A DNA stretch of 64,000 bases from Arthrobacter crystallopoietes. GTDB taxonomy: Bacteria > Actinomycetota > Actinomycetes > Actinomycetales > Micrococcaceae. Shown here piece by piece: positions 16,267 through 24,659 of the stretch. A program made the translations under genes and the position numbers. The notes under the pieces are model-generated. The model searched no databases. It had not been told where the DNA came from and saw only the letters and a list, made by a program, of their open reading frames with translations. Position 1 is the first letter of the stretch. Each line of letters opens with the position of its first letter. Location: contig NZ_CP018863.1 in the NCBI RefSeq assembly GCF_002849715.1, positions 2,604,001-2,668,000 on the forward strand, written 5' to 3'.

Positions 16267-17763
16267 GTGATCAGTCTGGCGCAGCTGTGCGGGCAGCTGG
16301 GAAGCGACCTGGTGCCGGAGGGCGGCGGAGCCGTGCCGCGGCGGCAGATTTCCGGCGTGCACATTTCCGAGCTTGAGGACCCCACGCCGTATCTGGAGGG
16401 CGGGGAACTGCTGCTGACCACCGGCATTCCCGTCTCGGCCGGAGCGGAAAAGACCCGCGCCTATGTCCGGCGGCTGGTGCAGCGGAACGTCGCCGCACTC
16501 GGCCTGGGCCTGGGCGCCGGGGTCGACGAGGTCCCGGAACCGCTGGCCGAAACGTGCGCCGAGGCGGGACTGGCGCTGCTGCTGGTTCCCGACGGCACCC
16601 CCTTCATGAACGTCTCGCGCGCCTACTGGGATCTGGTGGGCAAGGGCGGGCAGGCCGACCTGGCGGCGAGCCTCGGCACGCAGACCGCCCTGGCCCGCGC
16701 GGCCACGCGGCCGGACGCGCTGGCCTCCGTGGTCAAGGCACTCGCCCAGGCCCTGGGCGGCTGGGTGGTCTACCTGCCGGCAGACGGGGGAGTGGAGACC
16801 CTGTGGCCGGACACCGTCAGCGGCGTGGTTCCGCTTCTGCGCGAGGAAACAGCCCGTTTCAACATGGCCGGAACGCAGTCCGCCGCCACCTTCCAGCTCT
16901 ACGGCACGGACGTGGTGGAATACCCCGTGCTGGTGGGCCGGTGCACCGCGGGGTACTTGGCGATCGGCGCAGGCCGGAAGCTGGGCAAGACGGACCGGCA
17001 GATCATCCTGACCGTCTGCGTGCTGCTCTCGCTGAAGGCACAGCAGGACCAGGAGGCGTCCGGCGCGTCGGCGATGATGGGGGCGGCGGTGGCCAAACTG
17101 GTGCTGAAGGGGTACGTGGACGCCGCGCGCGCCCTCGCCGCCGACCTGGAGCTGGACGGCATGCCGGGACAAATCCGCCTGCTGGTCCTGCGCGGAAGCC
17201 AACCGGAAGCCGGGGCACCGGGCGATGCCGCGGCGGCCGTGACGGCGCTGCGCGAAGAGGAACCGTGGTCCGGACTGGCTGCGGCCGTCCGCAACTGCCG
17301 GCTGCGCTATACCGCCGACGGGTTCACCTATTTCCTGCTCGACGCCGGCAGCCAACCAGTCGCCGGCGCCTCGTCCGGTTCACGGGAAGCACCGCCGGAA
17401 GGCATGTCCGCAGCTATCAGCCTGCCGTTGCCGCTGGAGCAGGCGTCCACCGCGGTGGCCGAGGTGGTTGCTGCGGCGCGGCGGGCCGACGACGGCGTGC
17501 TCGCCCAGGTCAAGGGCGGGCTCGACGCCAGGGCCGAGGCCTGGGTGGCCGCGCTCGCCGGCTACGCCCGCGCGGACCTGGTCCAGACGGTCCGCTCCTA
17601 CCTGCGGCACCGCGGCCAATGGGAAATTACCGCGCGCGACCTGAACCTGCACCGCAACTCGCTGCGGCACCGGATCTCGATCGCGGCCAAGCTGATCGAC
17701 GCGGACCTGGATGATCCGGACGTCGCGGCCAACCTCTGGCTGGCCCTGCGCCGCACCGGCTAA
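16267..17763 (+). CDS. PucR family transcriptional regulator
   Basis: A 498-residue regulator with an N-terminal PucR-like ligand domain (about 1-125), a GGDEF-like middle region, and the C-terminal PucR helix-turn-helix (about 420-495; WEITARDLNLHRNSLRHRIS). Starts with GTG after AAGGGAG. It is divergent from the gabT-gcdH operon and convergent with the CoA-transferase/APC operon, both of which have the TGGACAAAYTATCCA element upstream. PucR proteins commonly activate amine, purine or amino acid catabolism in response to the substrate; control of glutarate-route genes is inferred. Confidence 0.9.
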   Translation: MISLAQLCGQLGSDLVPEGGGAVPRRQISGVHISELEDPTPYLEGGELLLTTGIPVSAGAEKTRAYVRRLVQRNVAALGLGLGAGVDEVPEPLAETCAEAGLALLLVPDGTPFMNVSRAYWDLVGKGGQADLAASLGTQTALARAATRPDALASVVKALAQALGGWVVYLPADGGVETLWPDTVSGVVPLLREETARFNMAGTQSAATFQLYGTDVVEYPVLVGRCTAGYLAIGAGRKLGKTDRQIILTVCVLLSLKAQQDQEASGASAMMGAAVAKLVLKGYVDAARALAADLELDGMPGQIRLLVLRGSQPEAGAPGDAAAAVTALREEEPWSGLAAAVRNCRLRYTADGFTYFLLDAGSQPVAGASSGSREAPPEGMSAAISLPLPLEQASTAVAEVVAAARRADDGVLAQVKGGLDARAEAWVAALAGYARADLVQTVRSYLRHRGQWEITARDLNLHRNSLRHRISIAAKLIDADLDDPDVAANLWLALRRTG

Positions 17764-17782
17764 GGCAGCGGTTGAAAAACCA

Positions 17783-17819
17783 GGACTACGACGGCGGGAG
17801 GCGCCCGCCGTCGTCGTCC
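17783..17819. terminator. Bidirectional terminator between convergent genes
   Basis: A 16-bp stem (17783-17798 with 17804-17819, one mismatch) and a 5-base loop lie between the pucR stop and the stop of the CoA-transferase gene, with a short T-rich tail (TTGGGTTT) on the plus strand and A-rich sequence upstream. Confidence 0.75.
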
Positions 17820-17836
17820 TTGGGTTTCGTGGATGG

Positions 17837-19021
17837 TCAGTTCTCCTTGAGCCAGGCCCGGACGACTTCGTCATGTTCGCCGAGTTGGGGCGGGGCGGCG
17901 GTGCGCGGCTGCAGCGGGGGAGTCCAGGTGGCAGGGTGGCGGACCTGGCGGCCCACCGCAGCGCCGTCGGGGGCATGAACCTCTATGGTCGGGTTTAGGC
18001 CCAGTGACTCGGCGAACTGGAGTCCGTCGTCGATCCCGGCCACGTGGCCGGCCGGTACACCGGCGCTGTTGAGCTTGTCCTGCCAGATCTGTGCTCCGGC
18101 GATCGACAGGGCCGCCTCCAGGATCGTGACCAGTTCCGCGCGGTGGGCCACACGGGCGCTGTTGGTGGCGAACCGCTCGTCGTCGGCCAGCCCGGGGGAA
18201 CCGATCACGGCCGCGAGCTTCCGGAACTGCCCGTCGTTGCCGCACGCCACTGCCAGCGGCCCGTCCTCGCACTGGAGCAGCTGGTAGGGAACGATGGACG
18301 GGTGCCCGTTGCCCATCCGGCCGGGGACCTTGCCCGCCCCAAGGTACGCCTGGGCCTGGTTGGCCAGCGCGCCCTGAAGGCTGGAGAGCAGGTTCAGCTC
18401 CAGATGCGCCCCGCGCCCCGTGGCGGCCCTGGCATTCAGTGCCGCGAGCACGCTGATGGTGGTGTCCTTGGCCGTGAGTACGTCCACCAGGGCAACGCCG
18501 GCCTTCATCGGGCCGCCGTCCGCCTCGCCGGTGATGCTCATGAGCCCGCCGAGCGCCTGGACAATGAAGTCGTAGCCAAGCAGATCCGCGCCGCCGCTGC
18601 TGCCGAAACCAGTGATGGAAGCGTAGATCAGCCCCGGGTTTTCGCGGCTCAGGTCTTCATAGCCGAGCCCGAGTTTGTCCATTCCTCCGGGCTTGAAGTT
18701 CTCCACGAGGACGTCGGCCCGGGCGGCGAGCTTGCGCGCCAGCTCGAGGTCGCCGTCGTCCGTGAGGTCGAGGCAGACGGACTCCTTGTTCCGGTTCACG
18801 CTCTCGAAGTATGTCGCTCCCGTGGCCGAGTACGGGGGACCCCACTTGCGGGTGTCGTCGCCGGCCCCGGGCCGCTCTACCTTGATCACCCGGGCGCCGA
18901 GGTCGGCCAGGGTCATGGTGGCCAGCGGGCCGGCGAGGACGCGGGAGAAGTCCGCGACGACGATCCCCTCAAGGGGCAAAGTGCCGGATGTAGCGGGGTC
19001 GGGGGAGCCGGTGGTAATCAT
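17837..19021 (-). CDS. Class III (CaiB/BaiF) CoA-transferase, glutarate CoA-transferase candidate
   Basis: A 394-residue family III CoA-transferase. The N-terminal signature VVADFSRVLAGP is at 21-32, VLVENFKPG at 104-112, and the catalytic Asp is Asp180 in VALVDV. Family members related to SUGCT transfer CoA between succinyl-CoA and dicarboxylates such as glutarate. Here it would supply the glutaryl-CoA needed by the nearby GcdH, filling the missing activation step. It lies 56 bp downstream of the APC permease gene, in the same orientation. The acceptor acid is inferred from context only. Confidence 0.85.
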   Translation of the reverse strand: MITTGSPDPATSGTLPLEGIVVADFSRVLAGPLATMTLADLGARVIKVERPGAGDDTRKWGPPYSATGATYFESVNRNKESVCLDLTDDGDLELARKLAARADVLVENFKPGGMDKLGLGYEDLSRENPGLIYASITGFGSSGGADLLGYDFIVQALGGLMSITGEADGGPMKAGVALVDVLTAKDTTISVLAALNARAATGRGAHLELNLLSSLQGALANQAQAYLGAGKVPGRMGNGHPSIVPYQLLQCEDGPLAVACGNDGQFRKLAAVIGSPGLADDERFATNSARVAHRAELVTILEAALSIAGAQIWQDKLNSAGVPAGHVAGIDDGLQFAESLGLNPTIEVHAPDGAAVGRQVRHPATWTPPLQPRTAAPPQLGEHDEVVRAWLKEN

Positions 19022-19077
19022 GGAATTCCTTCTGACGGTGCGGCGGTAAATTTGTTGTCGGGAGCCAGCTGTGCAGG

Positions 19078-20529
19078 TCAGCGACGGCGTGCGGCCAGTC
19101 TTGCGTGCAGTTCGTCTTCGGCGTTCGGGCCGCCCTTGATGCCGGCCGGAATGCGGAACAGGAAGATGGCACCGAGGACCCACCATAGGCCGAACAAGGT
19201 CCATGGGGCGCCACCGATGGAAGCGGGCATGCCCGGGATGTACAGGCTCAGCAGTCCGGCGCACAGCAGGACGGAGGCGCCGCCGATCCAGATGCCGCCG
19301 TTGCCCTTCCCGCCGACCCGCAGAGGGCGGTCCATTTTCGGCTCCTTGCGGCGCAGGATGACAAAGGCGATGCCGACCAGCAGGTACGCGATGACGATGC
19401 TGGGGGAGCCGGAATCAACGAGCCAGCCGAGCATCGCCGTGCCGAAGAACGGGGCCAGGACGGAGAGGCCGCCAATGAAGAGCAGCGCGTTGACCGGGGT
19501 ACGGAACTTCGGATGGAGCTTGCCGAACCACGCCGGCAGCATGCCCGACTTGGCCATGGCATAGAGCAGCCTGGATGCGCCCATCAGCAGCGAGTTCCAT
19601 GAGGTCAGGATGCCGGCGATGCCGCCGGCAATAAGGACCTTGGCCATGAGATCGGAGTTGAACAGGGCGCCCATGGCGTCCGCCGTGGCCAGTTCCGTTG
19701 CGGCCAGTTCGGACGCGGGCATGGCCGACGAGGTTGTCAGGATGACGGCGACATACCAGACGGCCGCGATCAGCACGGAGATGACCACCAGCTTGCCGAC
19801 CTTCTTCGCGGGGATGTTCACTTCCTCCGCGGACTGCGGGATCACGTCGAAGCCCACAAACATGAACGGCACAATGACCAGGACGGCGAAGAACCCGGCC
19901 AAACCGTTGTTGAAGAACGGTTCCATGTTCTCCGTGCTGCCGCCCGTCGTGGAGCCGAACAGGAGCAGAGCGCCCACCGCGAAGAGGAACAGGATGACGA
20001 ACAGCTGGACAGTGCCGGCGATCTTGACACCCAGGATGTTGATGGCCGTAATAACGACGGCGGCAATCACGCCTACCAGCGCCCAGCTGAGATAGACCTC
20101 GGCGCCGGCAACTTCCCAGAGACGGACCTTGTTCAGCTCCGGGAAGAGATACAGCGCGGTCCGCGGGAGCGCCACCGCCTCGAACGCCACAATGGTGATG
20201 TAGCCGCCGGTGATCGCCCAGGATCCGATGAAGGACCAGCGTGCGCCCATCGACCGGAGCAGATAGTTGTGCTCGCCGCCCGCAAACGGCATGGCCGCCA
20301 CGAGCTCAGCGTAGGTCAGCCCGACGACGGCCATGATCACGCCGCCGGCCAGCATCGCGGCTGCGGCACCGAACGTGCCGGCTCCTTCAATCCAGCCGCC
20401 GGTCAGGACAACCCAGCCGAAGCCGACCATCGCCCCGACGCCGATGGCCAAGGTGTCCCAATTACTGAGGACGCGCTTGAGCTTGGCTTCCGGAGCCCGA
20501 GTTGTTCTGTTGGCCAGCCGTTCGGTCAT
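19078..20529 (-). CDS. APC family amino acid/amine permease
   Basis: A 483-residue permease with about twelve transmembrane helices. TM1 contains GVGAMVGFGWVVLTGG, the unwound helix glycine motif of APC transporters; a late loop reads FRTPVNALL. The start at 20529 has AAGGGATGG upstream; an in-frame Met 30 bp earlier has no better signal. First gene of a leftward pair with the CoA-transferase; its promoter region holds two PucR-box-like repeats. Import of the amino acid degraded by the glutarate module (for example 5-aminovalerate, GABA or lysine) is likely but unproven. Confidence 0.88.
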   Translation of the reverse strand: MTERLANRTTRAPEAKLKRVLSNWDTLAIGVGAMVGFGWVVLTGGWIEGAGTFGAAAAMLAGGVIMAVVGLTYAELVAAMPFAGGEHNYLLRSMGARWSFIGSWAITGGYITIVAFEAVALPRTALYLFPELNKVRLWEVAGAEVYLSWALVGVIAAVVITAINILGVKIAGTVQLFVILFLFAVGALLLFGSTTGGSTENMEPFFNNGLAGFFAVLVIVPFMFVGFDVIPQSAEEVNIPAKKVGKLVVISVLIAAVWYVAVILTTSSAMPASELAATELATADAMGALFNSDLMAKVLIAGGIAGILTSWNSLLMGASRLLYAMAKSGMLPAWFGKLHPKFRTPVNALLFIGGLSVLAPFFGTAMLGWLVDSGSPSIVIAYLLVGIAFVILRRKEPKMDRPLRVGGKGNGGIWIGGASVLLCAGLLSLYIPGMPASIGGAPWTLFGLWWVLGAIFLFRIPAGIKGGPNAEDELHARLAARRR

Positions 20530-20587
20530 AGTTCCATCCCTTTGTTTGACTGCGCCCAAGCCTAGTGACCTGCAACACAGGCTGAAT

Positions 20588-20602
20588 TGGATAATTTGTC
20601 CA
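20588..20602. promoter_or_regulatory. Inverted-repeat operator candidate (PucR box 2)
   Basis: TGGATAATTTGTCCA is the reverse complement of TGGACAAATTATCCA, differing from box 1 at 16180 by one base. It lies 58 bp upstream of the APC start and 40 bp upstream of the divergent hypothetical gene. Confidence 0.65.
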
Positions 20603-20607
20603 GAGTG

Positions 20608-20622
20608 TTGGTCGAACTGTCC
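20608..20622. promoter_or_regulatory. Weaker copy of the PucR-box-like repeat (box 3)
   Basis: TTGGTCGAACTGTCC matches TTGGACAAACTATCC (16179-16193) at 12 of 15 positions in the same orientation. It overlaps the -35 element proposed for the hypothetical gene starting at 20643. Confidence 0.4.
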
Positions 20623-20635
20623 GGGGGACTAGGAT
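20608..20635 (+). promoter_or_regulatory. Promoter for a probably leaderless transcript
   Basis: TTGGTC (20608-20613), a 16-base spacer and TAGGAT (20630-20635) place the transcription start at or next to the ATG at 20643, seven bases after the -10. No Shine-Dalgarno sequence precedes this ATG, consistent with a leaderless mRNA. Confidence 0.45.
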
Positions 20636-20642
20636 TTTGCCC

Positions 20643-21533
20643 ATGCAGGACGCGCAGGTTCCTCCTGATTGTGCGGGCCGGCTGGACGGGGCGGACGCGG
20701 AGAGCCTCGCGGCGGAGGCCATTCTGGCGCGCCTGCAGGGGTTGTCGCCGCTACTGGGCCGGGACACGGACGGCGACCACATCGAACCCAAGTCCCCGTT
20801 GTTCCTGCTTGATGAGCGGTTCGCCCCCTCCTACAGTGTCAGCCGCATAATCCGGCAGTCGCTCTCTGCCGTGGCGGACAACGCCAACGCGCTGCGGCGG
20901 CTGGTGTTTGTCGAAGATCCCGACGGCCCTGACTATTACCGGCAGAACACGCATGCGCCGTACTCGCTCGTGCGCACCATCATCGAATGCGCGACGACGG
21001 TCCTTTGGGCGCTGCTGCCCGAAGACGGGCGCGAACGCTCCCGCCGCACGCTGGTGCTCATCGCCCGGGAGGTCTTCAACGCGTCATCCTTCTGGGATGC
21101 CTACCTGGAAGAGTTCCGTCCCGGCGAGCATGCGCCTGCCGTGGAGTACTTCGACGGACTGCGCCAAGCGGTCAATGATGCGGCGCAGTCGATGGGGCTC
21201 CCGCCGGTCTTCAGCCGGAAAGCGAGCGGCAGTTGGGGCTATGCCACGAAGAACCGCACGCAGACGGCCATCCTGAAGGACTTGCGCGCCGACGGCGATG
21301 TGCCGGCCGAGCTGATCTTTGTCTGGCAGTTTTGCAGCGGATACTCCCACGGACTGGAGTGGGCCGCTTCCATTGGAAACAGCTATCCCGACCCCGGCCG
21401 TGCACCTGGCCCGGAGCAGCTCCCCGCCGGGAGCATGGAGCAGCTCCGCCGAATCTGCGATGCCGCCTTCGACCTCGTTCCCCGCGCCTGGGGAGCCTAC
21501 GATCTGAGCCGCCGCGCCTGGCCCTTGCTCTGA
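20643..21533 (+). CDS. Hypothetical protein
   Basis: A 296-residue soluble protein with no signal peptide or membrane segment and no family I can name. It contains alternating helix-like stretches (for example SLVRTIIECATTVLWALLPE near 105-125) and a Trp-rich C-terminal part (LIFVWQFCSGYSHGLEW near 225-241) with possible His and Glu active residues. The ATG at 20643 is preferred over an in-frame TTG six bases earlier because of the TAGGAT-N7-ATG leaderless arrangement. It is divergent from the APC permease gene and shares the repeat boxes, so it may belong to the same regulon. Confidence 0.75.
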   Translation: MQDAQVPPDCAGRLDGADAESLAAEAILARLQGLSPLLGRDTDGDHIEPKSPLFLLDERFAPSYSVSRIIRQSLSAVADNANALRRLVFVEDPDGPDYYRQNTHAPYSLVRTIIECATTVLWALLPEDGRERSRRTLVLIAREVFNASSFWDAYLEEFRPGEHAPAVEYFDGLRQAVNDAAQSMGLPPVFSRKASGSWGYATKNRTQTAILKDLRADGDVPAELIFVWQFCSGYSHGLEWAASIGNSYPDPGRAPGPEQLPAGSMEQLRRICDAAFDLVPRAWGAYDLSRRAWPLL

Positions 21534-21699
21534 GCGTCAGGGCGAAAAGAAAAAATACAGCGGAAACGAAGCTTTTCGCTGGACCGGTTGGAGTTGTGAT
21601 CCGGCTCTTTATCGTGCCCGTTGCCTTGGAAATACCTTGATTTCGAGCGGAAAGACGGACACGGGCCGCGTTGCCCCCAAAGATGCCAGCATTTACCCC

Positions 21700-21728
21700 T
21701 TGCCAGAATAAACATTCATTTGTAGAGT
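21700..21728 (+). promoter_or_regulatory. Sigma-70 type promoter of the permease-P450 operon
   Basis: TTGCCA (21700-21705) and TAGAGT (21723-21728) are separated by exactly 17 bases, 120 bp upstream of the permease start. The locally AT-rich spacer stands out in this high-GC DNA. Confidence 0.55.
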
Positions 21729-21734
21729 TTTTCA

Positions 21735-21762
21735 GTGATCGCGGTCACGTGAGGTGCATCAC
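21735..21762. promoter_or_regulatory. Two abutting CRP/GlxR-like sites
   Basis: GTGA-N6-TCAC occurs at 21735-21748 and again at 21749-21762 with no gap. The first core is GTGATCGCGGTCAC and the second GTGAGGTGCATCAC. They begin 6 bp after the proposed -10 element, so a bound CRP-family dimer would block transcription. Confidence 0.6.
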
Positions 21763-21847
21763 GGCGGGGACATGGGGGTTCAGCGTTGATGTACCGGCCG
21801 CTTCCATCCGACTTACTGCCTTGACTCACCGTTCAAGAAGGAGAGCA

Positions 21848-23362
21848 ATGTCTGCCGAAATGACGAAGCCCGCTGGGGAGGCCGGCATCGATGAAGATGC
21901 CGCGCACCTCGCCAGCCTTGGCTATTCGTACGATCAGCAATTCAAGCGCGAAATGACGTTCTGGGGCAACGTGTCCCTGGGCTTCACCTATTTGTCCCCT
22001 GTTGTCGGTATCTATTCATTGTTCGCGGCCTCGCTCGGCATCGCCGGACCGCCCATGTTCTGGTCGCTGATTATTGTCGGCGTCGGCCAGTTGCTGGTCG
22101 CCACAGTCTTCGGCGAAGTCGTTTCCAACTACCCGGTGGCCGGCGGCGTGTACCCGTGGTCCCGCCGGCTTTGGGGCCGCAAATGGGGCTGGATGAACGG
22201 CTGGGTGTACCTGTGCGCCCTGCTGGCTACCATCGCCAGCGTTGCCTATGGCGCCGGGCCCTTCCTTAGCTCACTGCTGGGGATGGAGAGCAGCGTCAAC
22301 TCCGTGATCATGGCCGCTCTGGCCGTCATCCTGCTGGCCACCGTGCTGAATCTCGGCGGCACCAAAGTCTTGAACAAGGTGGCCATGCTCGGCCTGCTCG
22401 CCGAACTGGGTGGCGCTCTGGTGGTCGGCATCTGGCTGATGGTAGCGGCCCGCGAACACGATCTGGGCGTCCTGTTCCAGAGCTTCGGGGCAGGCGAAGG
22501 CAGCAACTACTTCATCGCCTTTGCCGCGGCCGGCCTCATCGGCATCTACCAGTACTACGGCTTCGAGGCCTGCGGCGACGTCGCCGAAGAGGTCCCGAAC
22601 CCCGGGCGCACCATCCCCAAGGCCATGCGCATGACCATCTACATCGGTGGCTTCGCGGCGATGTTCGTCTGCCTGTCCCTGATCCTCGCGGTCCCCGATT
22701 TCGGCGCAGTGATCAGCGGCGCCGACCCCGATCCGGTGGGCAACGTGCTGCTCTCGGCCTTCGGACCGGTCGGCTTCAAGGTAGTGCTCGCCGTCGTACT
22801 CATCTCCTTTGTCTCCTGCGTCCTGAGCCTGCAGGCTGCTTCCTCCCGCCTGGCGTACTCGATGGCCCGCGACGGTATCCTTCCGGCCAGCAAACTGCTC
22901 AGCAAGTTCAGCGAATCCCGCCACGTTCCGCCGTATGCCCTGCTGCTGGCCGGCCTGGTTCCGGCACTGATCGTGATCGGCTCCAAGGTCTCCGAGGATG
23001 CCCTGATCACCATCATTTCCTTCGCCGCCATGGGTATGTACATGGGCTTCCAGATGGTGGTGCTCGCCGCGCTGCGTGCCCGGCTCAAGGGCTGGAAGCC
23101 GCGCGGCGCCTTCCAGCTGGGCGCCTGGGGCACTCCGGTCTACGTGGCCGCACTGGCCTGGGGCGTGCTCGGCATGGTGAACATGGCTTGGCCGCGGACC
23201 CCGGAGGCCGGCTGGTTCTCCAACTACATCGTGCTGATCTCGGCGGTCGGCGTCGTCGTAATCGGCCTGGTCTACATGGCGTGGAAGAAGCCCTACCTCA
23301 AGGGTGACGCGCCCTTCGGGGATGCCGTCCCCTCCGCGCCGGCACGTTCCCTCAAGCCCTAA
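21848..23362 (+). CDS. APC family amino acid/polyamine permease
   Basis: A 504-residue inner-membrane transporter with about twelve helices. After a hydrophilic N-terminus (about 1-37) TM1 carries VSLGFTYLSPVVGIYS, and a middle loop contains GFEACGDVAEEVPNPGRTIPKA, a strong APC/ACT family motif. The ATG at 21848 is fixed by AGAAGGAGAG immediately upstream. It leads an eight-gene rightward operon with a P450 system, a glutamine-synthetase-like ligase and gamma-glutamyl hydrolases, so the imported substrate is probably an amine. The upstream region carries a promoter and tandem CRP-like sites. Confidence 0.88.
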   Translation: MSAEMTKPAGEAGIDEDAAHLASLGYSYDQQFKREMTFWGNVSLGFTYLSPVVGIYSLFAASLGIAGPPMFWSLIIVGVGQLLVATVFGEVVSNYPVAGGVYPWSRRLWGRKWGWMNGWVYLCALLATIASVAYGAGPFLSSLLGMESSVNSVIMAALAVILLATVLNLGGTKVLNKVAMLGLLAELGGALVVGIWLMVAAREHDLGVLFQSFGAGEGSNYFIAFAAAGLIGIYQYYGFEACGDVAEEVPNPGRTIPKAMRMTIYIGGFAAMFVCLSLILAVPDFGAVISGADPDPVGNVLLSAFGPVGFKVVLAVVLISFVSCVLSLQAASSRLAYSMARDGILPASKLLSKFSESRHVPPYALLLAGLVPALIVIGSKVSEDALITIISFAAMGMYMGFQMVVLAALRARLKGWKPRGAFQLGAWGTPVYVAALAWGVLGMVNMAWPRTPEAGWFSNYIVLISAVGVVVIGLVYMAWKKPYLKGDAPFGDAVPSAPARSLKP

Positions 23363-23417
23363 CGCGGTTGCCGCGCCCTTCAGTTCCATCAGCAAAGAAA
23401 GAAACAGGTTCCACATC

Positions 23418-24617
23418 ATGAGTACGCCTACCGTCCAGGTTCCCTACCTGAACATCTCGGATCCATCGTTCGCCATGCAGTCCGAAGAGCTGCGCGCGGC
23501 CCGGGAGCAGAGCTGGTACGCACGGACCAACTATGGCATCGCCGTGCTGCGGTATGACGAGGTCAGCAAGCTGCTCAAGAGCCCCAAGCTCTCGCAGGGC
23601 AGCGCCAAGTGGCCGGCGCACAACGGCGTCCACGGCGGGCTCTTCTATGACTGGTGGACCAAGAACCTGCTGGTACTGGAGGGCGAGGACCACCACCGGA
23701 TCCGGCGCCTGCTCAACCCGGCCTTCTCGCCCCGGCTGATCAAGGACCTGGTGCCGCGCTTCCAGGCCCTGGCGAACGAGCTGATCGACGCCTTCATCGA
23801 CAAGGGTGAATGCGAGTTCATCCGGGACTTTGCCGAACCGTATGCCACGCGGGTGTTGACCATCCTGCTGGGCATTCCGGAAAGCGAATGGCCGACGATT
23901 GCCCGGCTGGCCTCGACCGTAGGACTGGCACTGGGCGTGACCTTCAAGCAGGACCTGGCGAAGGTGGACGCCGCCGTCGCCGAGCTCTACGAATACGCCG
24001 AGGAGCTGATCAAGGACCGCCAGGCCAATCCGGGCGAAGACTTCGTCAGCCGCCTGGTACTGGCCAACCGCGACGGCGACCGGCTCAGCGACGAGGAGCT
24101 GCGCAACGCACTGGTGCTGCTGATCTTCGGCGGCATGGACACCACGCGCAACCAGCTCGGGCTGGCCATGCAGTCCTTCATGCACAACCCGGAGCAGTGG
24201 GAACTGCTGGCCCAATGTCCGGACCTGGGCGGCAAGGCCGTGGAGGAAGTCATGCGTATCAACCCCACGGTCACCTGGGTGACACGGGAGGCAGTCGAGG
24301 ACTTCACCTACCAGGACCTGTTCATCGAAAAGGGCACCACCGTCCACCTGTTCACGCAGTCATCGGGCACCGACCCGAAGGCTTTCCCGAACCCGGAGAT
24401 GGACCTGCTCGGCGAGCACGCTCCGCACTACGGATTCGGCGGCGGCGTGCACCACTGCCTGGGGCACTTTGTGGCGCGCGCGGACATGAGCGAGGCGTTG
24501 CCGCTGCTGGCCAGCCGCATGGCCCAGCCGCACCTGGCCGGCGGGGACGAGTGGCTGCCGGACTCGGGCAACACCGGTCCGATCCGCCTGCCCATCGGCT
24601 TCACCAAGCGGTCCTAG
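23418..24617 (+). CDS. Cytochrome P450
   Basis: A 399-residue soluble bacterial class I P450. I-helix oxygen-activation motif GGMDTTR at about 238-244, K-helix ExxR at 277-280, and the heme loop FGGGVHHCLG with the thiolate ligand Cys347. The start is the Met with normal family length, 55 bp after the permease stop. Ferredoxin and ferredoxin reductase genes follow directly, so the electron-transfer chain is complete. The neighbouring glutamine-synthetase-like and gamma-glutamyl hydrolase genes recall mycobacterial morpholine/piperidine/pyrrolidine gene clusters, where the P450 hydroxylates a carbon next to the nitrogen; that substrate class is inferred. Confidence 0.93.
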   Translation: MSTPTVQVPYLNISDPSFAMQSEELRAAREQSWYARTNYGIAVLRYDEVSKLLKSPKLSQGSAKWPAHNGVHGGLFYDWWTKNLLVLEGEDHHRIRRLLNPAFSPRLIKDLVPRFQALANELIDAFIDKGECEFIRDFAEPYATRVLTILLGIPESEWPTIARLASTVGLALGVTFKQDLAKVDAAVAELYEYAEELIKDRQANPGEDFVSRLVLANRDGDRLSDEELRNALVLLIFGGMDTTRNQLGLAMQSFMHNPEQWELLAQCPDLGGKAVEEVMRINPTVTWVTREAVEDFTYQDLFIEKGTTVHLFTQSSGTDPKAFPNPEMDLLGEHAPHYGFGGGVHHCLGHFVARADMSEALPLLASRMAQPHLAGGDEWLPDSGNTGPIRLPIGFTKRS

Positions 24618-24659
24618 CGGCCCTGAAAACCTGCAGACATCTTAGGAAGGACAAATCTG

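Larger units (their letters stand above)
21534..21847 (+). promoter_or_regulatory. Regulatory region upstream of the amine operon
   Basis: This 314-bp non-coding stretch holds an 8-bp-arm inverted repeat right after the hypothetical gene (21542-21549 with 21572-21579, possible weak terminator), a well-spaced promoter at 21700-21728 and two abutting GTGA-N6-TCAC sites at 21735-21762. The remaining part to the AGAAGGAGAG ribosome-binding site shows no further structure. Confidence 0.6.

Noticed and set aside
14897..16270. 457-codon plus-strand open frame opposite gabT
   Set aside because: Same effect of high GC in the third codon position; GabT on the minus strand has all PLP-site residues.
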